From contig NZ_JAGPXN010000030.1 in NCBI RefSeq assembly GCF_018070575.1, forward strand, positions 1 to 44,734: a stretch of DNA of 44,734 bases. The letters run 5' to 3'. Positions 1-8,106 of the stretch are shown here, piece after piece (the first letter of the stretch is position 1; each line of letters starts with the position of its first letter). Made by a program: the position numbers and the translations under genes. Under the pieces are notes generated by a model. It saw only the letters and a program-made list of their open reading frames with translations. It made no database searches and was not told the DNA's origin. Origin of the DNA: Micromonospora sp. C31 (lineage in GTDB: Bacteria; Actinomycetota; Actinomycetes; Mycobacteriales; Micromonosporaceae).

Positions 1-62
1 AGATCCTCACCGAACCCGAGGCCGGACTGTTCACCCTCGCCCCGCCGGCGACGTCCGCGTAG
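1..62 (+). CDS. C-terminal end of an unknown protein (partial)
   Basis: From base 3 an open frame reads ILTEPEAGLFTLAPPATSA and ends at a TAG at 60-62. Its composition is ordinary for a protein C-terminus, but only about 19 residues are visible and no family can be assigned. It converges on the minus-strand small genes that follow. It could be a chance open frame. Confidence 0.3.
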   Translation, partial: ILTEPEAGLFTLAPPATSA

Positions 63-88
63 CCCCCACCAGGGCCGCTAACGAACCG

Positions 89-190
89 TCAAACCCACAT
101 CAGACAAAGCCTCCCGAACCACCCTCTGACGTCGAGGTCGAACTCGTCGTCACTGACCGTCGCGCTCAGCTCCAGCGTTCCGATCGCCAT
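89..190 (-). CDS. Small 33-aa peptide gene behind a very strong ribosome-binding site
   Basis: An AAGGAGGAACAC sequence sits directly before an ATG at 190, the best SD match in this part of the window. The peptide starts MAIGTLELSATVSDDEFDLD, continues VRGWFGRLCLMWV and stops at 89. The overlapping frame reads VVREALSDVGLTVR and stops at 78-80, which looks more protein-like, so a one-base indel near 115-130 may have altered the C-terminus. The acidic EFDLDV segment resembles the leader motif of FxLD-family lanthipeptide precursors, but the Ser/Thr/Cys-rich core expected of those is absent and no lanthipeptide enzymes are present. It overlaps the tail of the 166-651 gene and lies on the same strand as both small upstream genes, so it could be third in that operon. 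Function unknown. Confidence 0.4.
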   Translation of the reverse strand: MAIGTLELSATVSDDEFDLDVRGWFGRLCLMWV

Positions 191-651
191 GTGTTCCTCC
201 TTGTTGGTTCCGCGGGTCGCCCTGACCCGTCATGAAGCTCGGCGCCCGCGTCTTTGGGGTCGCCGCTACCGCCGGTTGAGGCGGAGATCGAGATGCCGAC
301 GGCCCTGGTGCCACGCCAGGTGGATGACCAGCGCGTTGTCGGAGGCGAGTTGGTTGCCGGCGGCACCAGCCGAGACGCTGGAGTGGGCCTAGATTCACCA
401 AGCCGACGATCGCGTACGGGCGCTCTGCCCACCGAGCGCGCTGGTTTCGGATAGCTGGCGAGCACTCGCGCTGCCCAGGAGTAGTACTCGCAGGGGAAGG
501 GCTTGAGCTGGCGGAAGTAGACGTAGCAGCCGCGACAGAAGCCGTCGTCGTCCTGATGGATGTTCAGGACCACTTGCGCGGTTGCACGGAAGTCGCTTTC
601 CGGATGGGGCCGCGCGTACAGGCTCTTGGTCACGCTGAAGGCGGCCATCAT
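166..651 (-). CDS. Small protein of unknown function with a Cys/Tyr-rich N-terminal part
   Basis: It starts with ATG at 651 (a second ATG follows at 648), overlapping the stop of the upstream 648-893 gene, so translation is probably coupled. The first ~75 residues look like real protein and include IHQDDDGFCRGCYVYFRQLKPF with a C-x-x-C pair that might bind metal. The remaining ~85 residues are rich in Arg, Pro, Ser and Thr and read like out-of-frame high-GC DNA. The strong SD of the 89-190 gene lies inside that tail. The true protein may therefore be about 80 aa, lengthened by a lost stop or frameshift. I do not recognise the family. Confidence 0.5.
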   Translation of the reverse strand: MMAAFSVTKSLYARPHPESDFRATAQVVLNIHQDDDGFCRGCYVYFRQLKPFPCEYYSWAARVLASYPKPARSVGRAPVRDRRLGESRPTPASRLVPPATNSPPTTRWSSTWRGTRAVGISISASTGGSGDPKDAGAELHDGSGRPAEPTRRNTWRSERWS

Positions 652-893
652 GACGACTTGTCTGCTGCGGAGTCACCGAGGTCGCCGTCTATCCAGACCA
701 GCTCTGCGTTGTGGATGAGTTCGCAGTGACCGGCTCTGCTACAGACGGCGATCGCCTGGCCCTCGGCGTTCAGCGAGACGGCGGAACCGTCCGGCAGCTC
801 CATACCCCAGGCGATCACCACCTGGGTGTCATTGCCGTCGAGGTAACGCACCAGGGCGAACCGACGCGGGACCGTCGGGTACTGGCCGGTCAT
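648..893 (-). CDS. Small 81-aa protein of unknown function
   Basis: It begins at an ATG at 891-893 preceded by a good SD (AGGAG in CAGGAGCGGCTC) and ends in a four-base overlap with the next small gene. The sequence begins MTGQYPTVPRRFALVRYLDG, continues with NDTQVVIAWGMELPDGSAVS and carries an AVCSRAGHCELIHN segment. Alternating hydrophobic and polar residues suggest a small beta-rich fold. There is no signal peptide or membrane segment. It diverges from the XRE regulator at 1461, a common arrangement for small genes controlled by such regulators in actinomycetes. The open frame continues upstream to about 1754, but that extension is low-complexity and runs opposite the regulator gene, so I reject it. 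Confidence 0.65.
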   Translation of the reverse strand: MTGQYPTVPRRFALVRYLDGNDTQVVIAWGMELPDGSAVSLNAEGQAIAVCSRAGHCELIHNAELVWIDGDLGDSAADKSS

Positions 894-1460
894 GAGCCGC
901 TCCTGAAGCTTCGGTGTGCAATCGCGGGTGGCGGGCAGCCTGTGGAAGTGACTACGTGCTGAGTGGTCCGCAGTGGCGTGCCGGCGCACGAGGGCACCGG
1001 CACGCCACCACGGCACCGGTGGTCCGGCGCGGGATGGCGCGGGGGACGGCGATCCCGAGCAGCACGGACCTCCGGCGTGCGCGGGCGGAGAGCTGCCGGC
1101 GTCGCGGGCCAACGCCTGCCTGCTCTCCGACCACGCACTGGTCCGAGGCGAGCGGGCCTCCTGCACAGCACCCACCCCGAACCCGTCCAGGCCAACCTCA
1201 TGACGGCCGTCGCATTGGCACCGGAGCTCGTTCGCTCCAGCCGCCGAACCCTGGGCGAGAACCCGTGGGCGGCGACGGTCTCTGACTGGCATGCCAACGA
1301 CCTTGGCCGGTGCGGTCTGTCGCCAGCTAGCCATCGGTGAGCGCCTCACGGTGGGCCTCTCACGGTGAGACGACGGGCCGCAGAACCGGCGGCAGGGCGG
1401 ACATCTGGCAGGCGGCCGACTACTGTGCGCAGTATCCGCAGTTGGAAGGAGTGACCACCC
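894..1460. other. Divergent intergenic region, 567 bp, no gene seen
   Basis: This stretch separates the minus-strand small operon from the plus-strand regulator. Open frames here on both strands are Arg/Pro/Ala-rich with no recognisable domain. It should hold the promoters for both transcription units, but I cannot place them confidently. It contains the strong hairpin listed separately at 973-1008. Confidence 0.5.
973..1008. other. Perfect 12-bp stem hairpin
   Basis: GTGGCGTGCCGG at 973-984 pairs exactly with CCGGCACGCCAC at 997-1008 around a 12-base loop. No run of T follows on either strand, so it is not a canonical intrinsic terminator. It lies about 80 bases upstream of the minus-strand start at 893, in the probable 5' leader. 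It may be a transcript structure, a terminator of the actinobacterial type without a U-tract, or a protein-binding dyad. Confidence 0.55.
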
Positions 1461-2834
1461 ATGCAGCGGGTCGTCAGGCCGCAGTGGTGGCACGAGGGCA
1501 ATCACCGCGGGGTCAGCATTCGCGTACACCTTGCTCGCCACGACATCGGAGCGGTCTTCGGCTTCCTCAAGGAACGCGGCTTCAGCTGGTCCGCCATCGC
1601 GACCGCAACCGGTCTGGGCGCCAGCCGAGTCTCGGAGATTGCCGCGGGGCGCCGCATCGTCACCGACTACTCCGTGCTGGACCGCATCGCCGAAGGGCTG
1701 TGCATCCCGCGCCATTTCATGGGGCTCGCCCTCGACGAACACGCTGTTCACCACCGGCAGGGCGCGTCCTTTGGGCAGGCCGGACGTGCGGCGCCGCTCG
1801 ATTCTCGCGAGCTGCTCGGCGTCGTGGCGAGCATCGCGGTAGGCGCGATACCCGCCGGCGTAGAGCGGTGGCTACCCAGCTCACAGGAGGTCGCCGTCCC
1901 AGTCGCCGTCGGCCAGGACGAAGTAGCCACCGTCCGTGCCGTCACCGCCTTCCACCGCAGGCTCGATGCCGCTGCCGGAGGAGGGCGCTGCCTGCAATCC
2001 GCGCGCGGGTACGTGGCGTGGGCAACGCAGCTCCTGCAAGTGCAGTGCGACGAGATCGTTGCTGCCGAGCTGCGGGCTGCCCTCGCGGAGCTACACAACC
2101 TCGTCGGTTGGGTGGCGCATGACCTCGACGATCACGACCTGGCGCGTCGGCATCTCACCCAGAGCCTCGTCCTGGCGCGACAGACCAACTCGCTGCCGCT
2201 GCTGGCCAACACGCTGTATCGCCTCGGGCGGGTCAGCCTGCACCAGGAACAACCGGCCGAAGCGCTTCAACTGTTCGGTCTCGGCCAGCTCGCAGCGCAG
2301 CAGGCCGGCTGTCATGCCAGCGTCGGCATACTTCACGCCAACTCCGCGTGGGCCTACGCGCTTCTCGGCACCGACCACCAGGTCGTCGACAGCCTGACCC
2401 GGGCACGTTGCGAGCTCGATCAGGCAGACCCGGATACCGCGCCGGACTGGACACACTTTGCGCTGACCGAAGCCGACGTACACGGCATCTCCGCCGTCGT
2501 CTACTCCGCCCTGGCCCGCCACCCGGAGCACGTGCGTTACGTCGACCGCGCCGCTGAGCACTCTCACCAAGCGGTCCGGCTGCGCCGACCGCAAGATCGC
2601 CGGTCTTTTATCTTCGACACGATCTCGGTCGCCACGGCGAGTATCCTGGCGGGTGATCTCGCTGCCGCTGGCGAGTACGGGACGAAGGCGGTGGGGCTGG
2701 TGGCGGACGGGATGCGATCGGCTCGCGTCAACGCTCGTCTGAACGTCCTGTGGAAGCTTGCGGCGCCGCAGGCCGAGCGGGAGCCGGCGCTGGCTGCTCT
2801 CGGCAGCCGGATCGCGGAAATGCAGGCGGTCTGA
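1461..2834 (+). CDS. XRE-family transcriptional regulator with TPR-like C-terminal region
   Basis: This 457-aa protein has an N-terminal helix-turn-helix at about residues 25-75 (FSWSAIATATGLGASRVSEI followed by AAGRR), the XRE/Cro arrangement. Residues ~150-450 are alpha-helical with repeated Ala/Leu-rich helix pairs (AELHNLVGWVAHDLDDHDLA, LLANTLYRLGRVSLHQEQPA, LHANSAWAYALLGTDHQVVD) typical of TPR domains in Streptomyces regulators of this size. The ATG at 1461 has a GGAAGGAG SD at about 1444-1451. The gene ends in TGATG, so the stop overlaps the phosphotransferase start and the two are coupled. It probably senses a small molecule or peptide through the TPR part and controls the adjacent genes, including the divergent small operon (inference). 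Confidence 0.85.
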   Translation: MQRVVRPQWWHEGNHRGVSIRVHLARHDIGAVFGFLKERGFSWSAIATATGLGASRVSEIAAGRRIVTDYSVLDRIAEGLCIPRHFMGLALDEHAVHHRQGASFGQAGRAAPLDSRELLGVVASIAVGAIPAGVERWLPSSQEVAVPVAVGQDEVATVRAVTAFHRRLDAAAGGGRCLQSARGYVAWATQLLQVQCDEIVAAELRAALAELHNLVGWVAHDLDDHDLARRHLTQSLVLARQTNSLPLLANTLYRLGRVSLHQEQPAEALQLFGLGQLAAQQAGCHASVGILHANSAWAYALLGTDHQVVDSLTRARCELDQADPDTAPDWTHFALTEADVHGISAVVYSALARHPEHVRYVDRAAEHSHQAVRLRRPQDRRSFIFDTISVATASILAGDLAAAGEYGTKAVGLVADGMRSARVNARLNVLWKLAAPQAEREPALAALGSRIAEMQAV

Positions 2835-3811
2835 TGGCTACCGCACTCAGCGACGCTGTCGCCTCGGAACTCCGTACCCACCTGAGCCACGTCTGCGAGC
2901 AGATCGGCGTCGACCCGGATGACGCCAGGCTCGTCAAATACACGATGAACGCGGTGTTCGTGGCACCACCGTTCGTGATCCGACTTGCTGCCGGTCCCTA
3001 TGCTGCGAAGGTCGCCCGCCGGGTGGTGTCGGTCGCGGCGTGCCTGCAGGAGGCTGGCATGCCGACCGTACGGCTTGCCGCCGGTGCTGCTTCTGCACCG
3101 ATCTTCAGTGGTGACTGGGTCGGGACCGTATGGCAGTACGTCCCGACAGTCAACGATGAGCCCAAGCCAGTCGATCTCGCTGCGCCACTGCGTGCGCTCC
3201 ACGGCCTTGACGGACTTGATGTAGCCCTGCCGAGGTGGTCGCCGATTGAGAAGTTCCGTCGGCGTCTCGACGCTGCCGCAGGGCTACCGACCCGGCAAGC
3301 CACCGAGTTGGAACAATGGTCCGGCATGGAGCTCGGCATCCCGGCCGACCATCTGCTGCTCGATCTTCATAGGCGCTGCGACGAGGTGGAAGAGGATCTC
3401 GGCCGAGTCGTGTGGCGACTGCCCCAAGGCGTCATTCACGGGGACGCCCACACCGGGAACGTTCTCCTGGCGGCGCCGGGTGACGGTGCAATCGGCTGCA
3501 AGGGAGCTTTGCTGTGCGACCTGGATGGGATGTCCATCGGTCCGCGGGAGTGGGACCTCGTACCGACCGCACACGGAGCCACCCGGTTTGGTCGCTCGGC
3601 CGCCGACTATCGGGGCTTCGTCGATGCCTACGGGGTTGACATCACCAGATGGGCGGGCTGGCCAGTGCTGCGCCGGATCCGGGAACTGCAGTTGGTGACG
3701 AGCACCATCGACGCCCTTGCTGGTCGACCCGATGTAGCCCGAGAGTTGGCGCACCGGCTTCGATCGCTTTTTCAAGAAGACCTTGCATGCACTTGGCGCC
3801 GCTATCGGTAG
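2834..3811 (+). CDS. APH-fold phosphotransferase (aminoglycoside/choline-kinase-like)
   Basis: This 325-aa cytoplasmic kinase-fold protein has the catalytic loop GVIHGDAHTGNVLL (Brenner motif HxDxxxxN) and the metal-binding segment LLCDLDGMSIGPREWDLVP, both diagnostic of the APH family. An N-terminal nucleotide-binding lobe is suggested by VKYTMNAVFVAPPFVIRLAA. The ATG at 2834 overlaps the stop of the XRE regulator by one base; the same frame runs open upstream inside the regulator, but the overlapping ATG is the plausible start. Members of this family phosphorylate antibiotics, choline, homoserine or peptides, and the substrate here cannot be read from sequence. Pairing with an XRE/TPR regulator is frequent in streptomycetes and does not by itself imply antibiotic resistance. 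Confidence 0.85.
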   Translation: MATALSDAVASELRTHLSHVCEQIGVDPDDARLVKYTMNAVFVAPPFVIRLAAGPYAAKVARRVVSVAACLQEAGMPTVRLAAGAASAPIFSGDWVGTVWQYVPTVNDEPKPVDLAAPLRALHGLDGLDVALPRWSPIEKFRRRLDAAAGLPTRQATELEQWSGMELGIPADHLLLDLHRRCDEVEEDLGRVVWRLPQGVIHGDAHTGNVLLAAPGDGAIGCKGALLCDLDGMSIGPREWDLVPTAHGATRFGRSAADYRGFVDAYGVDITRWAGWPVLRRIRELQLVTSTIDALAGRPDVARELAHRLRSLFQEDLACTWRRYR

Positions 3812-4517
3812 CACCGGTGCACCTTGGCCAACCCGCGTAGACGGGACCACCCCACTTGACCTGAGGTGCACCACGACGGATCAGGGCGCAAGTCAGCCCT
3901 GGTCCATCTCACGCCTGCGTGAAGGGACTCCACTTCGCCTTCTCCAGGTTCCCGACCGACGTCAACATCACGGACCACTCCAGGTACGCGGGGATGGACC
4001 TTTCACGACGAGCGGTGGGACTTGGAACTCTGGGACGGTCCTACTCCACGCCCACGTGGGCGGACCGCGATCACTCACCCCACCCCGGTCGCGGTCGGAC
4101 CACCGCTGTACGGGTCGGCAAAGGTTGCACCGGGAGAGCCGATCGTAGCGATAAGCGGGTAGCGCCAGTCGCGTCGGTGTTGCTGCCACTGCCCTCAAAG
4201 CTGCTACTCGACGCGCCTTAAGCGGCTGCGGTTACGGCGCCTGGCGGAGTGTCGGAGACGCCCCACTCCGGGATGGAGGCGGGATGCCTGCGGTCGCCAA
4301 CTCCGAGCGTGGTATTGACCGGGACGTCCTGCCAATCGGCGACTCGGGCAAGCTGAGCAGACGGTCGTCCGAGCTGCCTGCGTCCGGCCCGGCAGGCCTT
4401 CGAGTTGATCGAAGACCCTTCATCCCATCGGCGTGACGCCGCTTGGCAGACGATCCCCACTGCACGTCGTCCCATGGTTCGCGGCTCAGGCGTTAGCGTC
4501 CACCTCTGCTCCAACCC
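3812..4517. other. Intergenic stretch, 706 bp, no recognisable gene
   Basis: It lies between the convergent phosphotransferase gene and the DUF6339-like gene. Short open frames on both strands (about 3919-4221 plus, 4218-4514 minus) have no domain I recognise and no convincing SD. A weak dyad, ACCGCGA pairing with TCGCGGT, occurs near 4066-4096. This may be the left scar of the defence island or a decayed gene, but nothing specific supports either. Confidence 0.45.
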
Positions 4518-5330
4518 TTACGGGCTGACGCCTGACCTCGTTTGTACTTGAGTAGGGAACTGGTGGTTGTACGTGCTGGCGGTTGTCACGGGCCGCAACT
4601 GGTCGATGGCTTCCTTCGTGTATCTCCCCACCAACTGTGCCAGCTGAGTGTCGTCGAGCGATTCGAGGCTGACCACTACTGCAAGTCGCCGGAGTCTACG
4701 GGCGGTGATCCGTAGGATGTCGGTGCGTGCGGCGCCGGCTTCCCCGGCTACAGCCAGGTGGCCGTGCGCTATGGCGCGGGCGACGCGAGGATGCGCACCG
4801 AGCGTCGGGCGCTCGAGGATTGCGACGGCTTCGTCCTCGTAGAGCCGGGCTCCGAGGTCCTCGCCCAGGCTGTGGACGCGGGTCCAGAGGCGCCGGAACA
4901 CGTTGCGGGGACGGCCGATGATGCGTTCGTAGCCTGGCCGGCGTAGCGGATTGGGCCACCGCCAGAGCGCGATGTCCGGCAACAGGACCAGGCTGAGAAA
5001 CGACCAGACCTCTTCGCTCGCCGCGTCGGCGGGCACGATGGTCATCTGCCGGTACAGGGCCGGTGCCAGCAGACGGTCGAAGGCTGTGCCGTTCGTCTTG
5101 CTCAGAGGGGCCGGCCAGTTGGCTTCCGTGGCGATCCCGCGGACGGTCTGCTGCAGGGCCCGGAGGTCGTCCTCCGCTACGCGGTGGGGCGCGGTCGGGT
5201 ACCAGGTGGTGCGCGCATCGGCAGTGGTTGACAGCCTCCGCAGTTCGACGAGGTCCCGGCCGGTGTGGAGGGTCAGCAGCTGCTCAGCGACGTGTGCAGG
5301 TAAGCGCGGGTAGACGTACAGCCGGTTCAT
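4518..5330 (-). CDS. DUF6339-like protein, last gene of the Z1/GHKL operon
   Basis: This 270-aa protein starts MNRLYVYPRLPAHVAEQLLT, then reads VWSFLSLVLLPDIALWRWPN and LRRPGYERIIGRPRNVFRRL, a pattern I recall for actinobacterial DUF6339 proteins (recognition by memory). The ATG at 5330 overlaps the stop of the 296-aa gene in an ATGA junction, so it is translationally coupled as the fifth gene from the Z1 ATPase. The same frame continues upstream to 5687, but that part is antisense-like noise. No catalytic motif is obvious. The middle is rich in Trp and Arg and predicted helical; the C-terminus (RRLRRLAVVVSLESLDDTQL) is also helical. A DNA- or partner-binding accessory role in the restriction system is inference from context only. 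Confidence 0.75.
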   Translation of the reverse strand: MNRLYVYPRLPAHVAEQLLTLHTGRDLVELRRLSTTADARTTWYPTAPHRVAEDDLRALQQTVRGIATEANWPAPLSKTNGTAFDRLLAPALYRQMTIVPADAASEEVWSFLSLVLLPDIALWRWPNPLRRPGYERIIGRPRNVFRRLWTRVHSLGEDLGARLYEDEAVAILERPTLGAHPRVARAIAHGHLAVAGEAGAARTDILRITARRLRRLAVVVSLESLDDTQLAQLVGRYTKEAIDQLRPVTTASTYNHQFPTQVQTRSGVSP

Positions 5331-6217
5331 GCGAGGACCCGGTCGAGACCTTGGATGACCGCCTCCAGTTCGCTCGGGTCGTTGCGGTGTTGACTGCGTA
5401 GGTCGGAGAGCGACCGGTCGGGGAAGTACCTGCGTATGAGGTTGATGAACAGCTCGCCGAGTGTGCCTTCGCCGTGGTCGTGTTCTTCCTGGAGGTCCTC
5501 GCAGCGCAGCGCCGTCTGGATGAGCTGACGGACGACATCGTGCCGGAGCACTTCGGCGAGGGTCCTGGAGGTCTCCGCTTCCGGTTGGTTGAGCATCGTG
5601 GTGATTGCGGGGTGGTCCGTGTTGAGGTACAGCCGGATGCTGCCGGTGTCCGAGCCGTCGAGATCCGGGGCGCAGGAGAGGTACCACAGGGAGCGGCGTC
5701 CCTCGGCAAGCCCACTCTCGGCGAAGCTCGTAGCCACGACGGGGAATCGGCTGCCGCTGCCTTCCAGGGTGAAGCGCCGTCGGGCCTGCCAGAGGATGGC
5801 GCCGGGCCGGAGGGCCGCCAGCGGCGAGATCGGTGCAGGGTCAGGTGCAGCCAGGACCATCCGGGCGGTCAGGGTGAGGACTCCGCCGATCTCGGTGCCC
5901 GGGATCGCAACCGTCAGTCGGTTGTCGCCGTCAACCAGTCTGGCCGGAGAGGAATTGTCGCGTCGGTTGGTACTGCTGCTGTGCCAGGTGACCAGACAGT
6001 GCACGGCTGCGGCCGGCGACAGGCCGCAGTCCTGCAGTACCCCGGGCAGGTCGACATTCAGCGGCCAGGTCGCGGTGAGATTCGTGAAGTAGTCCCAGTC
6101 CGGCACCGGCTCCCCCTCGGGGACGGGTGGGCCCTGCGGACCGGTGACCGTCACGGTTCCGGACCGGATGCGCTCCTCGGCCGGGGTCAGGTGACCCGCG
6201 CTGATGGGGGCGCTCAC
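5327..6217 (-). CDS. Unknown 296-aa protein between the GHKL ATPase and the DUF6339-like gene
   Basis: It begins at GTG 6217, which overlaps the stop of the GHKL ATPase gene (GTGA). A very strong AGGAGGAGGTGA SD lies at about 6225-6236. The first half (TVTVTGPQGPPVPEGEPVPD, LTATWPLNVDLPGVLQDCGL, GDNRLTVAIPGTEIGGVLTL) reads as beta-rich. The second half is helical (TLAEVLRHDVVRQLIQTALR, LGELFINLIRRYFPDRSLSD). There are no membrane segments, signal peptide or nucleotide-binding motifs. Sitting immediately after a GHKL ATPase that has a beta-sandwich-like tail, it could be a dedicated partner subunit of that ATPase (inference). I do not recognise a named family. Confidence 0.75.
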   Translation of the reverse strand: MSAPISAGHLTPAEERIRSGTVTVTGPQGPPVPEGEPVPDWDYFTNLTATWPLNVDLPGVLQDCGLSPAAAVHCLVTWHSSSTNRRDNSSPARLVDGDNRLTVAIPGTEIGGVLTLTARMVLAAPDPAPISPLAALRPGAILWQARRRFTLEGSGSRFPVVATSFAESGLAEGRRSLWYLSCAPDLDGSDTGSIRLYLNTDHPAITTMLNQPEAETSRTLAEVLRHDVVRQLIQTALRCEDLQEEHDHGEGTLGELFINLIRRYFPDRSLSDLRSQHRNDPSELEAVIQGLDRVLA

Positions 6218-8106
6218 CTCGGTGTCACCTCCTCCTGGCGTACCCGAACGGTGACGGCTGCATCAGCCGGTTGGGTGAGAGTGACGGTCCAGTGTTCCGA
6301 CGTCACGGAGGTCAGGGTCAGCCGCGGACCGGGCGTGAGGTCTCCGTTGTCCCGGTCACGCCAGTGCAGAACTTCGACGGGGGTGGTCTCGTCGGCCGGC
6401 TCCGGTGCTCCGTCGGCCACCGCTACCAGTGGCTGGGCGATGAGGGTCAGCGGTGCACCGGAGCTCCCGGTGAGGTCGATGTCGAATTCGACCGCACGGC
6501 TACCGTCGGCCAGCAGGGTCTGGCGGGGACGGGGATGGAAACGCAGTGCCGGACCCGGCGTGGAGCGCGGGCCCCGGCCGTGGTGTCCCTGCTGGCTTCC
6601 GTTCCCCCCGTTGCCCGCTGTCGGTGTGCCGGTGTGGCTTGCCGGTGCTCCCGACGGGGTGGTCGGTGGGTTGGGCGCCGCTTTGTCCGACCCGGCCGGA
6701 ATGCGGGTGTCCGTGCCACCCGCCTGTGTGTCGAGGAGCGTGCCGAGGACGTTCGCCAGTCGTGAAACCCCCGTCGCGGCCTCGGTGGTAGGGGCGGTCG
6801 CGTTGTCCGCACGGCGTTCCCTGAAGACCCGGTCGATGCGGTTGAGTGCCTGGCTGACCGGGTTACGGGCGTACCGCTGCCGTTGCGCCAGCCTCGGTTG
6901 CCATCTGTCGTGCGTCGGTGGTTCGGCGCGGGCGAAATCCTTGTCGAGTTCGGGGTCGGCGATGAACACGCCGCCGATGGCGTATCCGAACGGATCCGGA
7001 GTGACGTTGCGGTATTCGACGACGAGGCCCGGCCGGCGCATGAGGGCGATCTCCGCGGGTGGTCGGGCATGGCTGCCGGAGGCACCCGACCTGTACGTCC
7101 GCCATGCCAGTACGCCGAGACGTTGCTCCGGACGGGTGCCGACGATCTCCTGGACCACCCAGGGCCAGGGGTGGTCTCCTGCTGCGCCGTCGAAGACCGA
7201 GCGGCAGCGCCGGTGCGCCTCGACGAAGTACCGCAGCCGTGCATCGGTCGCCGGGTCCGGAAGATCGATCCGTGACCCGTCGAAGGTGAACCGTAACGTG
7301 AGACCGGGAGGTGAACCCTCCTGCCCGACGGTATTGGCCCACGCATACCTCGTGGCGGTGTCGGCCATCAACGCGACCACGTCGGACAGCGGCTCCTCTC
7401 CGGTCCGTGGCGCGATGACCATGATCGAGGTGCCGGTTCCATCCCCGGGCAGGCGTGTCAGTCCGATGGCCCGGGCCAGGTGCTCTGCCGTCGGCCCGGT
7501 GACCGGCTCCACGCCGACGTCGCTGTGTGGGACTCCCCACCAGTGGCGTCCGGTGTACTGACGCCGCCCGTCCCGGTACGGGTCGGTGAGGGACATGCCG
7601 ATCAGTCGGCTCTGGAGACCCGCGGTGGTCTCGATGCGGGTGAATATCACTACCGTGTCGATGTTGCTCGCCTCGAACAGCACGGCCTTGCCGTAGCCGT
7701 AGGTTCCGCCGGCGAACCCCTTGTCCGGGTGTCGGCCGACGTTCCGGACAAGGTCGACGAAATCCCGCGGGTCGTCTCTACCCACCCGGTCCGCCCGGGT
7801 GGGACCGGTGAGCCCGCTCGTACCCGTGTCGGTGACCGTCAGGACCCTGAGGTCCGGGGTGTCCAGGTCGGCCCCGGGAAGAAGACGGCGCAGGCTCTGC
7901 AGTTGCTCGGCCTTGAGGCGCCAACCGTCCACGGAGAACTCGGCGGGCCGGTCCCCTGTGGCGGCGTCCCAGCTGTTCTGCAGTGTCTCGCGCAGGAACA
8001 GTTCCCAGAAATCCATGGAGTAGGTGCCGAGTGTCCGGCGTACCGACCGCGCGTCGATCCCACCTGATGGTGGGAGCGGCTCGGCGTACATGGCGATGCG
8101 CGTCAT
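6214..8106 (-). CDS. GHKL-type (HSP90/MutL-fold) ATPase with proline-rich linker and C-terminal beta domain
   Basis: The 630-aa protein shows the Bergerat ATP-binding motifs: N-box ETLQNSWDAAT (residues 40-50, Asn44, Asp47), DTGTSGL (93-99) and the glycine-rich lid GGTYGYGKAVLFEAS (133-147). Residues ~200-420 likely hold the S5-like transducer. Residues ~470-520 are a Pro/Gly/Ser/Thr-rich linker with a QQGHHGRGPRS segment. The last ~110 residues alternate hydrophobic and polar positions like an Ig-type beta domain. Such ATPases occur with Z1 ATPases and PD-(D/E)XK nucleases in restriction operons and are thought to act as ATP-driven DNA clamps. The ATG at 8106 overlaps the stop of the upstream nuclease gene. 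It differs clearly from the second GHKL ATPase at 14017-15330. Confidence 0.85.
   Translation of the reverse strand: MTRIAMYAEPLPPSGGIDARSVRRTLGTYSMDFWELFLRETLQNSWDAATGDRPAEFSVDGWRLKAEQLQSLRRLLPGADLDTPDLRVLTVTDTGTSGLTGPTRADRVGRDDPRDFVDLVRNVGRHPDKGFAGGTYGYGKAVLFEASNIDTVVIFTRIETTAGLQSRLIGMSLTDPYRDGRRQYTGRHWWGVPHSDVGVEPVTGPTAEHLARAIGLTRLPGDGTGTSIMVIAPRTGEEPLSDVVALMADTATRYAWANTVGQEGSPPGLTLRFTFDGSRIDLPDPATDARLRYFVEAHRRCRSVFDGAAGDHPWPWVVQEIVGTRPEQRLGVLAWRTYRSGASGSHARPPAEIALMRRPGLVVEYRNVTPDPFGYAIGGVFIADPELDKDFARAEPPTHDRWQPRLAQRQRYARNPVSQALNRIDRVFRERRADNATAPTTEAATGVSRLANVLGTLLDTQAGGTDTRIPAGSDKAAPNPPTTPSGAPASHTGTPTAGNGGNGSQQGHHGRGPRSTPGPALRFHPRPRQTLLADGSRAVEFDIDLTGSSGAPLTLIAQPLVAVADGAPEPADETTPVEVLHWRDRDNGDLTPGPRLTLTSVTSEHWTVTLTQPADAAVTVRVRQEEVTPR

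Noticed and set aside
89..190. Annotating the small peptide as a lanthipeptide precursor
   Set aside because: There is no Cys/Ser/Thr-rich core and no lanthipeptide-modifying enzyme nearby; only the acidic leader-like motif is similar.
894..1754. Upstream extension of the 81-aa minus-strand gene to 1754
   Set aside because: The extension is low-complexity and crosses the divergent XRE regulator; the ATG at 893 has a good SD.
1461..3811. XRE regulator and APH-fold gene as an antibiotic-resistance cassette
   Set aside because: The APH fold alone does not define a drug substrate, and the pairing with XRE/TPR regulators is common in streptomycetes without resistance.
5474..7561. Long plus-strand open frame (695 codons) opposite the 296-aa and GHKL genes
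   Set aside because: It is antisense to well-supported genes, rich in Arg/Pro/Ser/Val with no domain, and typical of high-GC shadow frames.
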